A stretch of 64,000 nt of DNA, from positions 372,001-436,000 of the forward strand of contig JADJYW010000004.1 of assembly GCA_016719605.1 (NCBI GenBank), in the 5' to 3' direction. Every line of letters starts with the position of its first letter. Positions within the stretch are counted from its first letter, which is position 1. Source of the stretch: Lewinellaceae bacterium (GTDB lineage Bacteria; Bacteroidota; Bacteroidia; Chitinophagales; Saprospiraceae). Under the pieces are notes generated by a model that searched no databases, had not been told where the DNA came from, and worked only from the letters and a program-made list of their open reading frames with translations. A program made the translations under genes and the position numbers. Of this stretch, positions 1 to 8,824 are shown in pieces.

Positions 1-1
1 G

Positions 2-2680
2 TGGAACCTGCAATTTCAACTCAACAATCTTTCCGGCGTGCCGGGTGGCGGGTCGCTGCAAATCGAGGTGCTCCTCGACGGCAACCAAAATGCCCAACTG
101 GACCCCGGCGATGCCCTGCTGTTGGCTTTTGCCGCCGACGTGGAGGGCTTGCTGCCCGGCGCAGCCCTGCCGGTGTTGCAAACCGTCCATGTTGCCGCGG
201 CGCTCGGGTGTTCCGGCCTGTGGGTGGTGCTGACCGATACGCTGTGCTCCTGCACACAGGACTCGGTGTTTATTCCTTTTGTGCCGCTGGCCAATACCGG
301 GGAAGACCGCACCCTGTGCGCGGGCGAAGGAACTGCGCTGGGTTTTCAGGCCATTGCGGGTGCTGCATATACCTGGCTTCCGGCGTCGCCCAATTTGAGC
401 AACAGCACCGTGCCCGATCCGGCGTATCAGTTTGCCGGGCCGTTCGACAACACGTTGCAATTTTCCGAAACGCTGGTGCTGCAAACCACCCGCACGCAGG
501 GTTGTATTTCCTTCGACACCGTGCGCATCGTCACCCGAAAAGTAGCGGCGAGCCTGTCGGCAAACCCCGTGTTGTGCCACGGCGATTCCACCGGCTCGGT
601 GCTGGCTGTCGTGCAGGGCGCCGAACTTCCGGTACAATTTTTCTGGGACAATAATCCCGCCGCCGGCGATCAACTGCTCGACCTGCCGGCCGGAGCATAC
701 ACGCTTGCCGTAGTGGATTCCTTAGGTTGCACGGATACGGTTTCGGTGCTGGTCACGCAGCCCGACCCGTTGGCGGCCAACCTGTCGGTATCCAATTTCA
801 ATGGTTTTGAAATATCCTGTGCCGGTGCCAATGACGGCAGCATTGCCGCTGCGCCGAGTGGCGGCGCGGGCGGGTACCAGTACGCCTGGACACCTGCGGG
901 CGCCGGGCCGAGCCTGACTAATGTGCTGCCGGGCGCGTACAGCCTGGTGCTCACGGATGCCAACGGCTGCACCGTCGTAGCAGATGCCGTTTTGTCGGAG
1001 CCGTTGCCACTGGTGCCGACGATTACGGTACAGGATGAAATTTGCCTAAACGCCGCCAACGGTTCCATCGGCGGGATCATTCAGGGCGGCGTGCAACCCT
1101 GGCTGGTGAACGGGCAACCTGCGATGGATTCGGTATTTTTGCTAAATGGACTTTCCGCCGGCGCGTACCAGATAGCCGTGGTGGACGCCAACGGCTGCAT
1201 CGCTGAAGCAGACACAAGTCTGGCGGTACAGTTTTCCGACGTGTCGGTCGGCGCCGATTCGGTGGCGTGTTTTGGCGAAAACGACGGGCAGGCGGTGGCA
1301 ATGGGTACCGGTTTTCCACCATTTTCCTTTGTCTGGTCCGGCGGACAAACCCAGGATATGATTTCCGGTCCGGCGGGAATTTATTCGGTCACCGTTTCCG
1401 ATGCCTTAGGCTGTTTGTATGTTTTGCAAACCGCCATCGGGCAGCCGCCGGCACTGGCGGGTACGGCCGTTTCGCAGGGTGTGGGTTGTTTTGGCGACAG
1501 CACGGGGCAGGTAGTGCTGGGCGGCCAGGGCGGCACGCCGCCCTATCTGTTTGAGTTTAACGGCCAGCCGGTGCTTTCGTCGGTGTCGAATTTGTCGGCA
1601 GGGGGCTACACTTTTTTGCTCACCGATGCCAATGGGTGCACGGTTTCGTTGACGGCGGAGGTGTTGCAGCCGCCGTCGCTCGCCGTGGATTTGCAGCCGA
1701 CGGATGCCATGTGTTTTGGTAGCAGTACGGGCAGTGCAACCGCCTCGGCAAGTGGCGGCACGCCGCCCTACGGATATGCGTGGTCGAACGGGGCTACGGG
1801 CACTGCGCTCAATGCTCTTTCGGCGGGCGCCTATGTGCTTTCCCTGACGGATGCCAACGGGTGTGCGCTGACGGACACGACTCTGATAGGCGAGCCGGAA
1901 GCGTACGAACCCGATTTCGAGGTACTGAGCCAACCTTGTGCTGATCGCGCCAACGGCATCTTGTCCGTCTCAGGTTTCCCGGCCGGCACGCGCTATGGGT
2001 TGGATCGCCCGGCAGACCGCGACTCAGCGCTTTTTGCGGGAGTGGGTGGTGGGGCACTGGTGCTGTTTGTGGAAGACCCGGCGGGTTGTTTGTTTGAGTT
2101 TGATTTTGACATGCCGGCGTTGCCGGGAATGCTGGGCGTACTCTTGGCCGACACGACCATCCGTCTGGGCGACAGTGCGTGGTTGCGGGTAGCGTTGACG
2201 CCGGATGTGGCTTTTGGGGCGGTGCAATATGTGTGGATCAGCCCGCTTGCGCCGTTATCGCCCTGCGATACCTGCGCGGAATTGTGGGTGCAGCCGTTCC
2301 GGTCGGCCTACTACACGGTGCAGTTTATGAGCGCAGCCGGCTGCCGGTCGGAGAGCCGGGTACTGGTGCAGGTTTTGCGCGACAGCGTGTATGCTCCGAA
2401 CGTGTTGTACCCGGATGCGGTGCTGGACGAAAATCGGTTTTTCACGCTCTTTGCCCGGGAGGGTGCCGTTCGGCAAATCCGCTCGCTGCGGGTATTTGAT
2501 CGCTGGGGCGAGGCGGTGTTTGAGCGGGCAGCATTTCCACCCAACGACTATCAGTTGGGCTGGGATGGTCGTTACCGGGGCAAGGAAATGCCGCCGGGCG
2601 TATTTGTGTGGTATGCCGAGGTGGAGTATCTGGACGGTGTGGTGGAGCGGATAAGCGGGGATGTGACCGTGGTGCGGTGA
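2..2680 (+). CDS. SprB-repeat surface protein with type B T9SS sorting domain (5' partial)
   Basis: The reading frame is open from the first bases of the window, so this is the C-terminal part of a larger exported protein. It holds a series of roughly 75-90 residue repeats with the pattern 'C.G...G.....GG..PY.Y.W..G' and 'L.AG.Y.L.LTDANGC', which is the SprB repeat seen in gliding adhesins. The last ~95 residues (PNVLYPDAV, SLRVFDRWGEAVFE, GWDGRYRG, PPGVFVWYAEVEY) match the gliding-motility-associated C-terminal domain (CHU_C), the type B signal for the type IX secretion system. The protein should be exported and attached to or released from the cell surface. No enzymatic domain is visible in this part. 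A PorE-like T9SS component lies about 12 kb downstream. Confidence 0.9.
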   Translation, partial: WNLQFQLNNLSGVPGGGSLQIEVLLDGNQNAQLDPGDALLLAFAADVEGLLPGAALPVLQTVHVAAALGCSGLWVVLTDTLCSCTQDSVFIPFVPLANTGEDRTLCAGEGTALGFQAIAGAAYTWLPASPNLSNSTVPDPAYQFAGPFDNTLQFSETLVLQTTRTQGCISFDTVRIVTRKVAASLSANPVLCHGDSTGSVLAVVQGAELPVQFFWDNNPAAGDQLLDLPAGAYTLAVVDSLGCTDTVSVLVTQPDPLAANLSVSNFNGFEISCAGANDGSIAAAPSGGAGGYQYAWTPAGAGPSLTNVLPGAYSLVLTDANGCTVVADAVLSEPLPLVPTITVQDEICLNAANGSIGGIIQGGVQPWLVNGQPAMDSVFLLNGLSAGAYQIAVVDANGCIAEADTSLAVQFSDVSVGADSVACFGENDGQAVAMGTGFPPFSFVWSGGQTQDMISGPAGIYSVTVSDALGCLYVLQTAIGQPPALAGTAVSQGVGCFGDSTGQVVLGGQGGTPPYLFEFNGQPVLSSVSNLSAGGYTFLLTDANGCTVSLTAEVLQPPSLAVDLQPTDAMCFGSSTGSATASASGGTPPYGYAWSNGATGTALNALSAGAYVLSLTDANGCALTDTTLIGEPEAYEPDFEVLSQPCADRANGILSVSGFPAGTRYGLDRPADRDSALFAGVGGGALVLFVEDPAGCLFEFDFDMPALPGMLGVLLADTTIRLGDSAWLRVALTPDVAFGAVQYVWISPLAPLSPCDTCAELWVQPFRSAYYTVQFMSAAGCRSESRVLVQVLRDSVYAPNVLYPDAVLDENRFFTLFAREGAVRQIRSLRVFDRWGEAVFERAAFPPNDYQLGWDGRYRGKEMPPGVFVWYAEVEYLDGVVERISGDVTVVR

Positions 2681-2715
2681 GGTTAATTGCACACTACTTG
2701 GACATTTTTAAATTT

Positions 2716-2783
2716 ACCGCAGAGGCGCAGAGTTGTTATTTTTTGAAAATCAAACCTTTAGAAATCCTCTGTGTCTCTACGGT
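2716..2783. repeat. Imperfect inverted repeat between convergent genes
   Basis: A 17-nt arm (ACCGCAGAGGCGCAGAG, 2716-2732) is followed at 2767-2783 by its near reverse complement (CTCTGTGTCTCTACGGT), with three differences, two of them G-U compatible in RNA. It sits between the 3' ends of two convergent genes and could act as a bidirectional terminator or be a small dispersed repeat. Function is inferred. Confidence 0.5.
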
Positions 2784-2808
2784 TGGAAAAAATCTCCGGC
2801 AGTGTGGG

Positions 2809-4071
2809 CTAATTGGGGTGTTGGGATGATTCGTACGGGGTATAAGCCCGGAAATTGCGGCCGTCGAACAGCAACAGTCTGTTTTGCCGGCAATTTACCC
2901 CGATGAACCGCTGAAAAAATTCATCTCGTCGGTAATCGTGGTTTGGTGCTTGCATCTTGCGAACAAGACGGCCATCGGTGGTATCAATGGTGTACAGCAT
3001 GCCGTCACCTCCACCAATTACAAACAAGTGATGACCGCAAATAGCCATGCGGCTGGGGGTGCCGGATATGGCTGTCTTCCAGAGCACTTGTCCGGTAGTT
3101 GCGTCAATTTTGTACAGCACGGCGTCCTCCATGGCGCAATAAAGTGCATTGCCGTCCAGCAGTGGGCGGGATGTGAGCATATCGCGCGGCAAGGTCAAGC
3201 GCCAGTGTTCGGCTCCCGTTCGAGGATCGAGGCGAAAAATTTGATCGTAGGCGACCACCAGGACATCATCGCCGCAGCGGATTGGCTGTTTGGTGGGGCC
3301 ATGCCCCGCTGTGTTGTCGGGGTAGATTTTCCCTGTACGGACGACACGTCCACGGCCGACATCCACGACCTGCCAAAAAGAGTGGGTGTGGCGACTTCGG
3401 GCATGCCGGGCGGTGGCCACAAAGAGCGCCAGCCCTTCCTCGGCTAAGGGCAAGGGTGTGTAGCCAAGCAGTTGGGTGCTGTCCGGCCAGGGTATGGACC
3501 AGCACAATTTCGTGGCACCGGATTTCAGGTCATACTGGTACAGGTGGGTTTTGCGCGCCTGCCAGTCGTTGGAGGTTTGGAGCAGGTAGTGGTCGCGGTA
3601 CAGCGCCAGATACTGCACGGGGGAGCCTTGGGGGGTGAAATGCCACTTTCCCCGACCGGTGTCCCAGTCCAGCACCTTGACGCTGCTGTTTACGGGCAAG
3701 CACAGGAGTCCTTTGGTGCTGATGCCGTCCAGATTGTAGTAAGGGGGCTGGTCGTCGGTAGCGGTTGCGTGCGTCCACGCCACGCTTCCATCGTTGAGGT
3801 TCAAAGCGCTGTACGTTGAGGCGGCATTGTGGTTGGTTTGAATGACGAAAGCCTTGTCGCTCTGAATGATGGGATAGGTCATGGCATTAATCGGTTGATC
3901 CGGCGCGACGAGGTTTGCTCGCCACAAGTGCTGTAATGTTTTCGCTTCGGAAAGGCGCGGGCGGTCGTTTTGGCAGGCTCCGAGAAAGAGCGCCAGCAAA
4001 AGGCTGCCGAGCGATCGTTGAACGGGCGCTTGTGCTCGGCATCGTATCAGCAACAAAAACGGGGTACTCAT
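2809..4071 (-). CDS. PQQ-like beta-propeller lipoprotein (BamB-like)
   Basis: This 420-residue protein has a hydrophobic N-terminal segment ending in a lipobox (LLALFLGAC), so it should be a lipoprotein. The body contains repeated blades of the PQQ/WD type: 'VIQTNHNAASTYSALNLNDG', 'VLVVAYDQIFRLDPRTGAEHW', 'LYCAMEDAVLYKIDATTG', 'LFVIGGGDGMLYTIDTTDG'. Such propellers are known from BamB and from quinoprotein dehydrogenases. No quinone-binding or catalytic residues can be assigned, so a binding or scaffold role is more likely than catalysis. The start codon overlaps the stop of the upstream hydrolase gene by 4 nt, so the two are probably translationally coupled. The n-region is unusually long (~17 residues). 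Confidence 0.7.
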   Translation of the reverse strand: MSTPFLLLIRCRAQAPVQRSLGSLLLALFLGACQNDRPRLSEAKTLQHLWRANLVAPDQPINAMTYPIIQSDKAFVIQTNHNAASTYSALNLNDGSVAWTHATATDDQPPYYNLDGISTKGLLCLPVNSSVKVLDWDTGRGKWHFTPQGSPVQYLALYRDHYLLQTSNDWQARKTHLYQYDLKSGATKLCWSIPWPDSTQLLGYTPLPLAEEGLALFVATARHARSRHTHSFWQVVDVGRGRVVRTGKIYPDNTAGHGPTKQPIRCGDDVLVVAYDQIFRLDPRTGAEHWRLTLPRDMLTSRPLLDGNALYCAMEDAVLYKIDATTGQVLWKTAISGTPSRMAICGHHLFVIGGGDGMLYTIDTTDGRLVRKMQAPNHDYRRDEFFQRFIGVNCRQNRLLLFDGRNFRAYTPYESSQHPN

Positions 4072-5399
4072 TGGGGTACTACAAAGGCAGCGCCGGCACC
4101 ACCCATGAACAGATCGTTGAAAGCATTGGCGATGGGTGGGTATTGCCAGAACTGTTCCTGGAAGTGGTTGCAGCGCTTGGCTTCGTAGGTTTTTTCGGCG
4201 CCGGCGAGTAATTGCTCGGTGCGGGTGAGCAGACCGTCGTGCGGCTCAAAGACAGCGTAGGTATAGGTGTAGGTATTTACGCAAGGGTCAACGGCTGAAA
4301 AACATTGCATGAAGCAATAGGCTTGTACCTGAGAGTCCGGCTCATCGTAGCAATCTGCACAACAATCCACTTCTGTTGTGATCGTTTCCTGCACGGTGGT
4401 ATAGTCGGCCACCAGCAAATTCCATTTGGCATTGAGTGCCTGGTGTATCAGTTCGCACTCAAACATTTCCCGCATCTCTTTTTCCAGGTCTTTTTGCGTG
4501 CGTATAGCGGAGGCCAGGGCATTGAGGGTGGCTTCGAGTATGGCGCCTACATTAGTCGGGTTGGCCACTACGCGGGATGCCCCTCCGGCATAAGTAGCCA
4601 CGCTGCGCAGCATGCCGATGAGGAAGTTGTCCTTGGCATCCTTGACGCGCTGCTCCAGTTCTTTACGGTAGCAGTCGAGGTATTCGTTGTCTTCTCCGAA
4701 CAGCCCGGAGTTGTGCCAGGAGCCGATTGTGCGGGTTAGCGTCAGGGCATCGGCGTCGTCTTCGTTGCCCCAGATCACGACGTAGGGGATGTCGGGTGGT
4801 GCAAGATTGGTGATCGTTGGCGCTTCGGGCCTGAGTTCTTCATAATAGGCTTTGGCAGCTGGATGGCTAAATCCATCAAACCATCGTTGTGTGGCCTCGA
4901 TCATGCGGCATCCCATGCAACCCTGCGCCTGGGTGCGCAAATCCAGCAAGTCTTGTGCTACTTTTTGTGCACCACTTGGGAAACCTGCATTAATGGGCAG
5001 CAATTTGGTGAAAACACGCCCCCCTTGGTTTGGCACGCCGTCCAGAATCATTGCCGAGAGGCGGTTGTCTTGTTGCGTCATGCCCATGTACCGCAGGATG
5101 AGGCCGCCAGCGTCATGCCCGATGCCCACTACGTCGGTATGCTCCTCCGTTTCAAGTTTTTGATTGAAAAAGGTCGCCCAATCGGGTATGTTGTTGGCGA
5201 TGGTATTGTTATTGTACGGCCAGTCGTTGACTGATGTGTACTGATAACCACTCTGTGTAGCCGAGGTTTTGGCTCTCGTCCACTGATCAGATGTTCCGCT
5301 TGGCCCGTTCAGCCAGAGGATTTTGCGCGGGCCTTGCTGGGCAAGTACCGAGGCATGCAGGGTGAATAAATAGGCGAACAAAAGTAATGTGTGCTTCAT
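4068..5399 (-). CDS. Exported alpha/beta-hydrolase-like protein, PGAP1/lipase type, copy A
   Basis: The 443-residue protein starts with a cleavable signal peptide (HTLLLFAYLFTLHASVLAQ). It then shows alpha/beta-hydrolase features: a nucleophile-elbow-like strand-turn-helix GIGHDAGGLILRYMG at ~residue 112 and a downstream ILDGVPNQGG resembling the lipase 'tlgtPH.G' loop. In lipases of this fold the elbow reads GHSxGG; here the Ser is replaced by Asp. A Cys-rich segment (DCCADCYDEPDSQVQAYCF) near residue 340 suggests disulfides in an exported protein. It lies in a minus-strand cluster between a near-identical copy and the BamB-like lipoprotein. The substrate is unknown. It may be a pseudo-lipase or use an Asp nucleophile as haloalkane dehalogenases do. 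Confidence 0.65.
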   Translation of the reverse strand: MKHTLLLFAYLFTLHASVLAQQGPRKILWLNGPSGTSDQWTRAKTSATQSGYQYTSVNDWPYNNNTIANNIPDWATFFNQKLETEEHTDVVGIGHDAGGLILRYMGMTQQDNRLSAMILDGVPNQGGRVFTKLLPINAGFPSGAQKVAQDLLDLRTQAQGCMGCRMIEATQRWFDGFSHPAAKAYYEELRPEAPTITNLAPPDIPYVVIWGNEDDADALTLTRTIGSWHNSGLFGEDNEYLDCYRKELEQRVKDAKDNFLIGMLRSVATYAGGASRVVANPTNVGAILEATLNALASAIRTQKDLEKEMREMFECELIHQALNAKWNLLVADYTTVQETITTEVDCCADCYDEPDSQVQAYCFMQCFSAVDPCVNTYTYTYAVFEPHDGLLTRTEQLLAGAEKTYEAKRCNHFQEQFWQYPPIANAFNDLFMGGAGAAFVVPQ

Positions 5400-5441
5400 G
5401 GTAAGGTGTTTAGCGAAGTATCAGCAACAAAAACGGGCTAC

Positions 5442-6773
5442 TCATTGGGGTACGACAAAGGCAGCACCGGCACCACCCATGAACAGATCGTTGAATGCGT
5501 TGGCGATGGGTGGGTATTGCCAGAACTGTTCCTGGAAGTGGTTACAGCGCTTGGCTTCGTAGGTTTTTTCGGCGCCGGCGAGTAATTGCTCGGTGCGGGT
5601 GAGCAGACCGTCGTGCGGCTCAAAGACAGCGTAGGTATAGGTGTAGGTATTTACGCAAGGGTCAACGGCTGAAAAACATTGCATGAAGCAATAGGCTTGT
5701 ACCTGGGAATCCGGCTCGTCGTAGCAATCTGCACAACAATCCACTTCTGTTGTGATCGTTTCCTGCACGGTGGTATAGTCGGCCACCAGCAAATTCCATT
5801 TGGCATTGAGTGCCTGGTGTATCAGTTCGCACTCGAACATTTCCCGCATCTCTTTTGCCAGGTCTTTTTGCGTGCGTATAGCGGAGGCCAGGGCATTGAG
5901 GGTGGCTTCGAGTATGGCGCCTACATTAGTCGGGTTGGCCACTACGCGGGATGCTCCGCCGGCATAAGTAGCCACGCTGCGCAGCATGCCGATGAGGAAG
6001 TTGTCCTTGGCATCCTTGACGCGCTGCTCCAGTTCTTTACGGTAGCAGTCGAGGTATTCGTTATCTTCCCCGAACAGCCCGGAGTTGTGCCAGGAGCCGA
6101 TCACCCGGGTCAGTGTCAGGGCATCGGCATCGTCTTCGCTGCCCCAGATCACGGCGTAGGGAATGTTGGGAGTTTTCAAATTCGATATAATTGGTGCATT
6201 TGGTTTCATTTGCTCATAGTATGATGTTGATTGCGGCAAAGCGAATACATCGAACCACCGTTGTGTGGCCTCGATCATGCGGCACCCCACGCAGCTCTGT
6301 GCCTGGGTTCTCAAATCCAGCAGGTTTCGCACATTTTGCTGTGCTTCGCTTGGAACACCCTGATAGCTGGGCAACAATTTGTTAAAAATACGCCCGCCCT
6401 GATTGGGCACGCCGTCCAGAATCATTGCCGAGAGGCGGTTGTCTTGTTGCGTCATGCCCATGTACCGCAGGATGAGACCACCCGCGTCGTGCCCGATGCC
6501 CACTACGTTGGAGTGCCCTTCCGTTTCGAGTTTTTGATTGAAAAAGGTCGCCCAATCGGGTATGTTGTTGGCGATGGTATTGTTATTATACGGCCAGTCG
6601 TTGATGGCTGTGTACTGATAACCGCTTTGTGTGGCCGAGGTTTGGGCTCTCGTCCATTGATTGGAGGTGGGGCTTGGCCCGTTCAGCCAGAGGATTTTGC
6701 GCGGGCCTTGCTGGGCAAGTGCCGAGGCTTGCAGGGTGAATAAATAGGTGATTAAAAGCAAGGAATGCTTCAT
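5442..6773 (-). CDS. Exported alpha/beta-hydrolase-like protein, PGAP1/lipase type, copy B
   Basis: This paralogue of the preceding gene has the same 443-residue length, signal peptide, GHDAGG elbow and Cys-rich region. Differences concentrate at residues ~135-225 (for example LPSYQGVPSEAQQNVRN against LPINAGFPSGAQKVAQD), whereas the C-terminal ~200 residues differ at a single position. This mosaic fits gene conversion, or diversifying selection on a lid or substrate-binding region. It starts 10 nt after the end of the upstream lipoprotein gene, which suggests one transcript of four genes. Both copies keep Asp at the usual nucleophile Ser, so the change predates the duplication. Confidence 0.65.
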   Translation of the reverse strand: MKHSLLLITYLFTLQASALAQQGPRKILWLNGPSPTSNQWTRAQTSATQSGYQYTAINDWPYNNNTIANNIPDWATFFNQKLETEGHSNVVGIGHDAGGLILRYMGMTQQDNRLSAMILDGVPNQGGRIFNKLLPSYQGVPSEAQQNVRNLLDLRTQAQSCVGCRMIEATQRWFDVFALPQSTSYYEQMKPNAPIISNLKTPNIPYAVIWGSEDDADALTLTRVIGSWHNSGLFGEDNEYLDCYRKELEQRVKDAKDNFLIGMLRSVATYAGGASRVVANPTNVGAILEATLNALASAIRTQKDLAKEMREMFECELIHQALNAKWNLLVADYTTVQETITTEVDCCADCYDEPDSQVQAYCFMQCFSAVDPCVNTYTYTYAVFEPHDGLLTRTEQLLAGAEKTYEAKRCNHFQEQFWQYPPIANAFNDLFMGGAGAAFVVPQ

Positions 6774-6783
6774 GTTATGGTGC

Positions 6784-7662
6784 TTAGTTGATGGTCAGGG
6801 AAAAGGTTTTGAAATCGGTTGTGGTTTGGTGCCGCATGCGTACGCCGCTTTCGACGGCATCGAAGAAAAATACCCGTTTCAAACGTTTGAACACCACATC
6901 GGGCGCTACACCTTCTACCTGGAGCATGTACAGCGTGCTGAGTGCGCCGTTGGCGTCGTAGTCTAATTGCCCCACCTGCATCCGGGCATTTTTGTCAATA
7001 GCCACGATGGAATAGGAGCCGTCTGCATGATCGGTCCGGTGGCTGACGATATTGCCGCTGTGGGCGGTCATGGTTAGCCCGTGCGCGGCTAAGGAGTCCA
7101 GTGCGGCGGAGAAATTCTGGTTGGTCAGCGGAGGCAGGGTTTTGATTTCCTGAAACAAGCTCAGGATTTCCGACACCTCCCCCAATTGATCGCCCGGTGT
7201 AAAATCGGTACGAAGCACTTCGTTCAGGGAATTGTAGTAGGTGAGCTGGCCGTTGTGGTTTACGACGCGCTTGTAGTCCGGGTTGAGCCAGACGCCTGCC
7301 GTATGAGGGGGGTACTCAATGGGATGTTCCGGCGTGCCGTATTCGGTGGAGACGGTATAGTTGTTTTGGTCGTCAAGGCAGAGCTCCACGATCTCGCGCT
7401 CGCGCTTGGGCAACATGACAGCCTTGTCCAGATCGCTCAATTGAGATGCTTCCGAGGCATTGGCGGGTTGTATCAAAGTGGTTGTCTCGGCATCGTACAG
7501 CATACTAATTTGGCAGGCTGTTGAACTCCTGTCGTCAACGGCCTTATCCTCGAATAGTTGGCAGGCCGAAAAGGAAAACAGGAAAAGAACCAACAGGCCG
7601 GACGAGACCGTTGGCAATTGCTGCCCTCGAAGCGGGCATGGAAGAGAAAGATTCATTTGCAT
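6784..7662 (-). CDS. Lipoprotein of unknown function
   Basis: I do not recognise the family of this 292-residue protein. The N-terminus has a hydrophobic stretch ending in a lipobox-like site (LFLFSFSACQ), so it should be a lipoprotein; a second in-frame ATG lies two codons inside. The remainder is soluble and mixed alpha/beta, with short beta-rich segments such as 'VVNHNGQLTYYNSLNEV' and 'SIVAIDKNARMQVGQLDYD'. It is the first gene of the minus-strand cluster with the duplicated hydrolases and the BamB-like lipoprotein. Its stop codon lies inside the upstream flank of the tandem duplication. Confidence 0.6.
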   Translation of the reverse strand: MQMNLSLPCPLRGQQLPTVSSGLLVLFLFSFSACQLFEDKAVDDRSSTACQISMLYDAETTTLIQPANASEASQLSDLDKAVMLPKREREIVELCLDDQNNYTVSTEYGTPEHPIEYPPHTAGVWLNPDYKRVVNHNGQLTYYNSLNEVLRTDFTPGDQLGEVSEILSLFQEIKTLPPLTNQNFSAALDSLAAHGLTMTAHSGNIVSHRTDHADGSYSIVAIDKNARMQVGQLDYDANGALSTLYMLQVEGVAPDVVFKRLKRVFFFDAVESGVRMRHQTTTDFKTFSLTIN

Positions 7663-8298
7663 AGTTCATTTTACATCGCTGTACGACCTCATCCGGACGC
7701 ATACAGGATGTTGATAGATGCCTACTCATGGGCTTTTCGGCTTCCGCCCCGTCTATTCTTTTGTGGATTTTCGACGGCGCCATCTCCAGCGATGCGCGCA
7801 CAGGTATCCGCGCCAACATTCAGCATACCTCAAAGATGCAGCCCCCTGCTCCGGCCAAACAAACACCCGGGTACATTGATTTAAATTTAATTTGTTTTTA
7901 ATTTGCTGATAAACAGGTGCTTGTCTTTAGTTTTTTATCACCAAAACGTGCTTTTGGATAACGTCCGGCTGTAGTGCGCTGCATGTGAGATACGCCAACT
8001 GTCAATACTTCTTCAGTCGCGCTCGACGGTCTGCCGGATACGGAAAGTCAAAAATTTGTGTTTCCCGGCACCACACTGATGCGAAGAGCAGGGGGGCAGA
8101 AATGCCCGCCATAGTGTTTGGCCAGTATGCTAAAGAGGGATATTTGGAAGGTGTGCCGGAGCTGGATAAGCAGGAACACGACTGTGGTGCAAGTGCGGCG
8201 GTGGCGCGACCACAAAGCAAAAATATTCGGGATTTGCCACCACCGAAAACATTCGGATGGGGTTTATCCGCAGCGGATAAAGCCGGATAAAAACGATA
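7663..8298. other. Long intergenic region, no gene seen
   Basis: About 640 bp separate the unknown lipoprotein gene from mce. It includes an AT-rich stretch near 7878-7910, unlike the GC-rich surroundings, and probably holds the promoter of the minus-strand cluster. I found no perfect TAnnTTTG element in the right place. Open frames here lack recognisable protein features. Confidence 0.5.
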
Positions 8299-8700
8299 TT
8301 ATTCCACCGACTGGCACAACTCCACGAGCACCCCGTTGCTGGATTTCGGGTGCAAAAACGCCACCAACTTGTTGTCGGCGCCACGTTTAGGCTCGCGGTT
8401 GAGCGGCACGAATCCTTCCTGTTCCAGACGCTCGATTTCAGCGCGGATGTCGGCTACTTCGAAGGCGATATGGTGTATGCCTTCGCCGCGTTTCTCGATG
8501 TACTTCGCAATCGGGCTTTCCGGATCGGTAGCCTCCAGCAGTTCAATTTTGCTTTCGCCAATGTGAAAAAAGGAGGTGGCTACTTTTTCAGTTTCCACGG
8601 TTTCCACTTTGTAATGCGCTTCGCCGAGTAGTTTGCGAAACAACTCGTTGCTGTCGGCCATGCTGCGTACGGCTATGCCAATGTGGTCAATTTTTAACAT
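8299..8700 (-). CDS. mce: Methylmalonyl-CoA epimerase
   Basis: This 133-residue protein of the glyoxalase/VOC fold interconverts (2S)- and (2R)-methylmalonyl-CoA, linking propionyl-CoA and succinyl-CoA. The sequence shows the family pattern: 'KIDHIGIAVRSM' with the first metal-binding His, 'FHIGESKIELLEATDPESPI', 'KRGEGIHHIAFEVADI' with the second His, and 'FLHPKSSNGVLVELCQ' with the conserved Glu. The length is normal. It is transcribed away from the repeat element that follows its start. Confidence 0.95.
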   Translation of the reverse strand: MLKIDHIGIAVRSMADSNELFRKLLGEAHYKVETVETEKVATSFFHIGESKIELLEATDPESPIAKYIEKRGEGIHHIAFEVADIRAEIERLEQEGFVPLNREPKRGADNKLVAFLHPKSSNGVLVELCQSVE

Positions 8701-8709
8701 AATTTGAAA

Positions 8710-8824
8710 AAGGTTTCTGGTTGGAAGGTTTCTGGTTGGAAGGTTTCTGGTTGGAAGGTTTCTGGTTGGAAGGTTGAGTCAACCAGAAACCTTCCAACCA
8801 GAAACCTTTTTAACCAGAAACCTT
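8710..8824. repeat. Tandem 15-mer with inverted copies (family A)
   Basis: Four direct copies of AAGGTTTCTGGTTGG occupy 8710-8769. A palindromic centre (GGTTGAGTCAACC) follows, then three inverted copies (8781-8793, 8794-8808, 8812-8824). The whole can fold into one long hairpin. The last inverted copy encodes the final residues K-V-S-G and the stop codon of nadC, so the repeat reaches into the coding region. The same unit recurs at 9683-9818 and 27900-27960. Confidence 0.9.

Larger units (their letters stand above)
4046..6786. repeat. Tandem duplication, two units offset by 1374 bp
   Basis: The segment at about 4046-5412 recurs at about 5420-6786 with an offset of exactly 1374 bp. Each unit carries one full 443-codon gene plus about 20 bp on each side. 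The 3' portion is nearly identical (one replacement, E/A, over about 200 codons), while codons ~135-225 are clearly diverged. The distal copy also preserves the first codons of the BamB-like gene (M-S-S-P-F-L-L-L-I), cut short by a stop, between the two hydrolase genes. This shows that the duplication breakpoint lay inside the signal-peptide region of the downstream gene. Confidence 0.9.

Noticed and set aside
670..1933. Minus-strand open frames inside the adhesin gene
   Set aside because: They are shadows of the high-GC SprB repeats, without recognisable domains or start signals.
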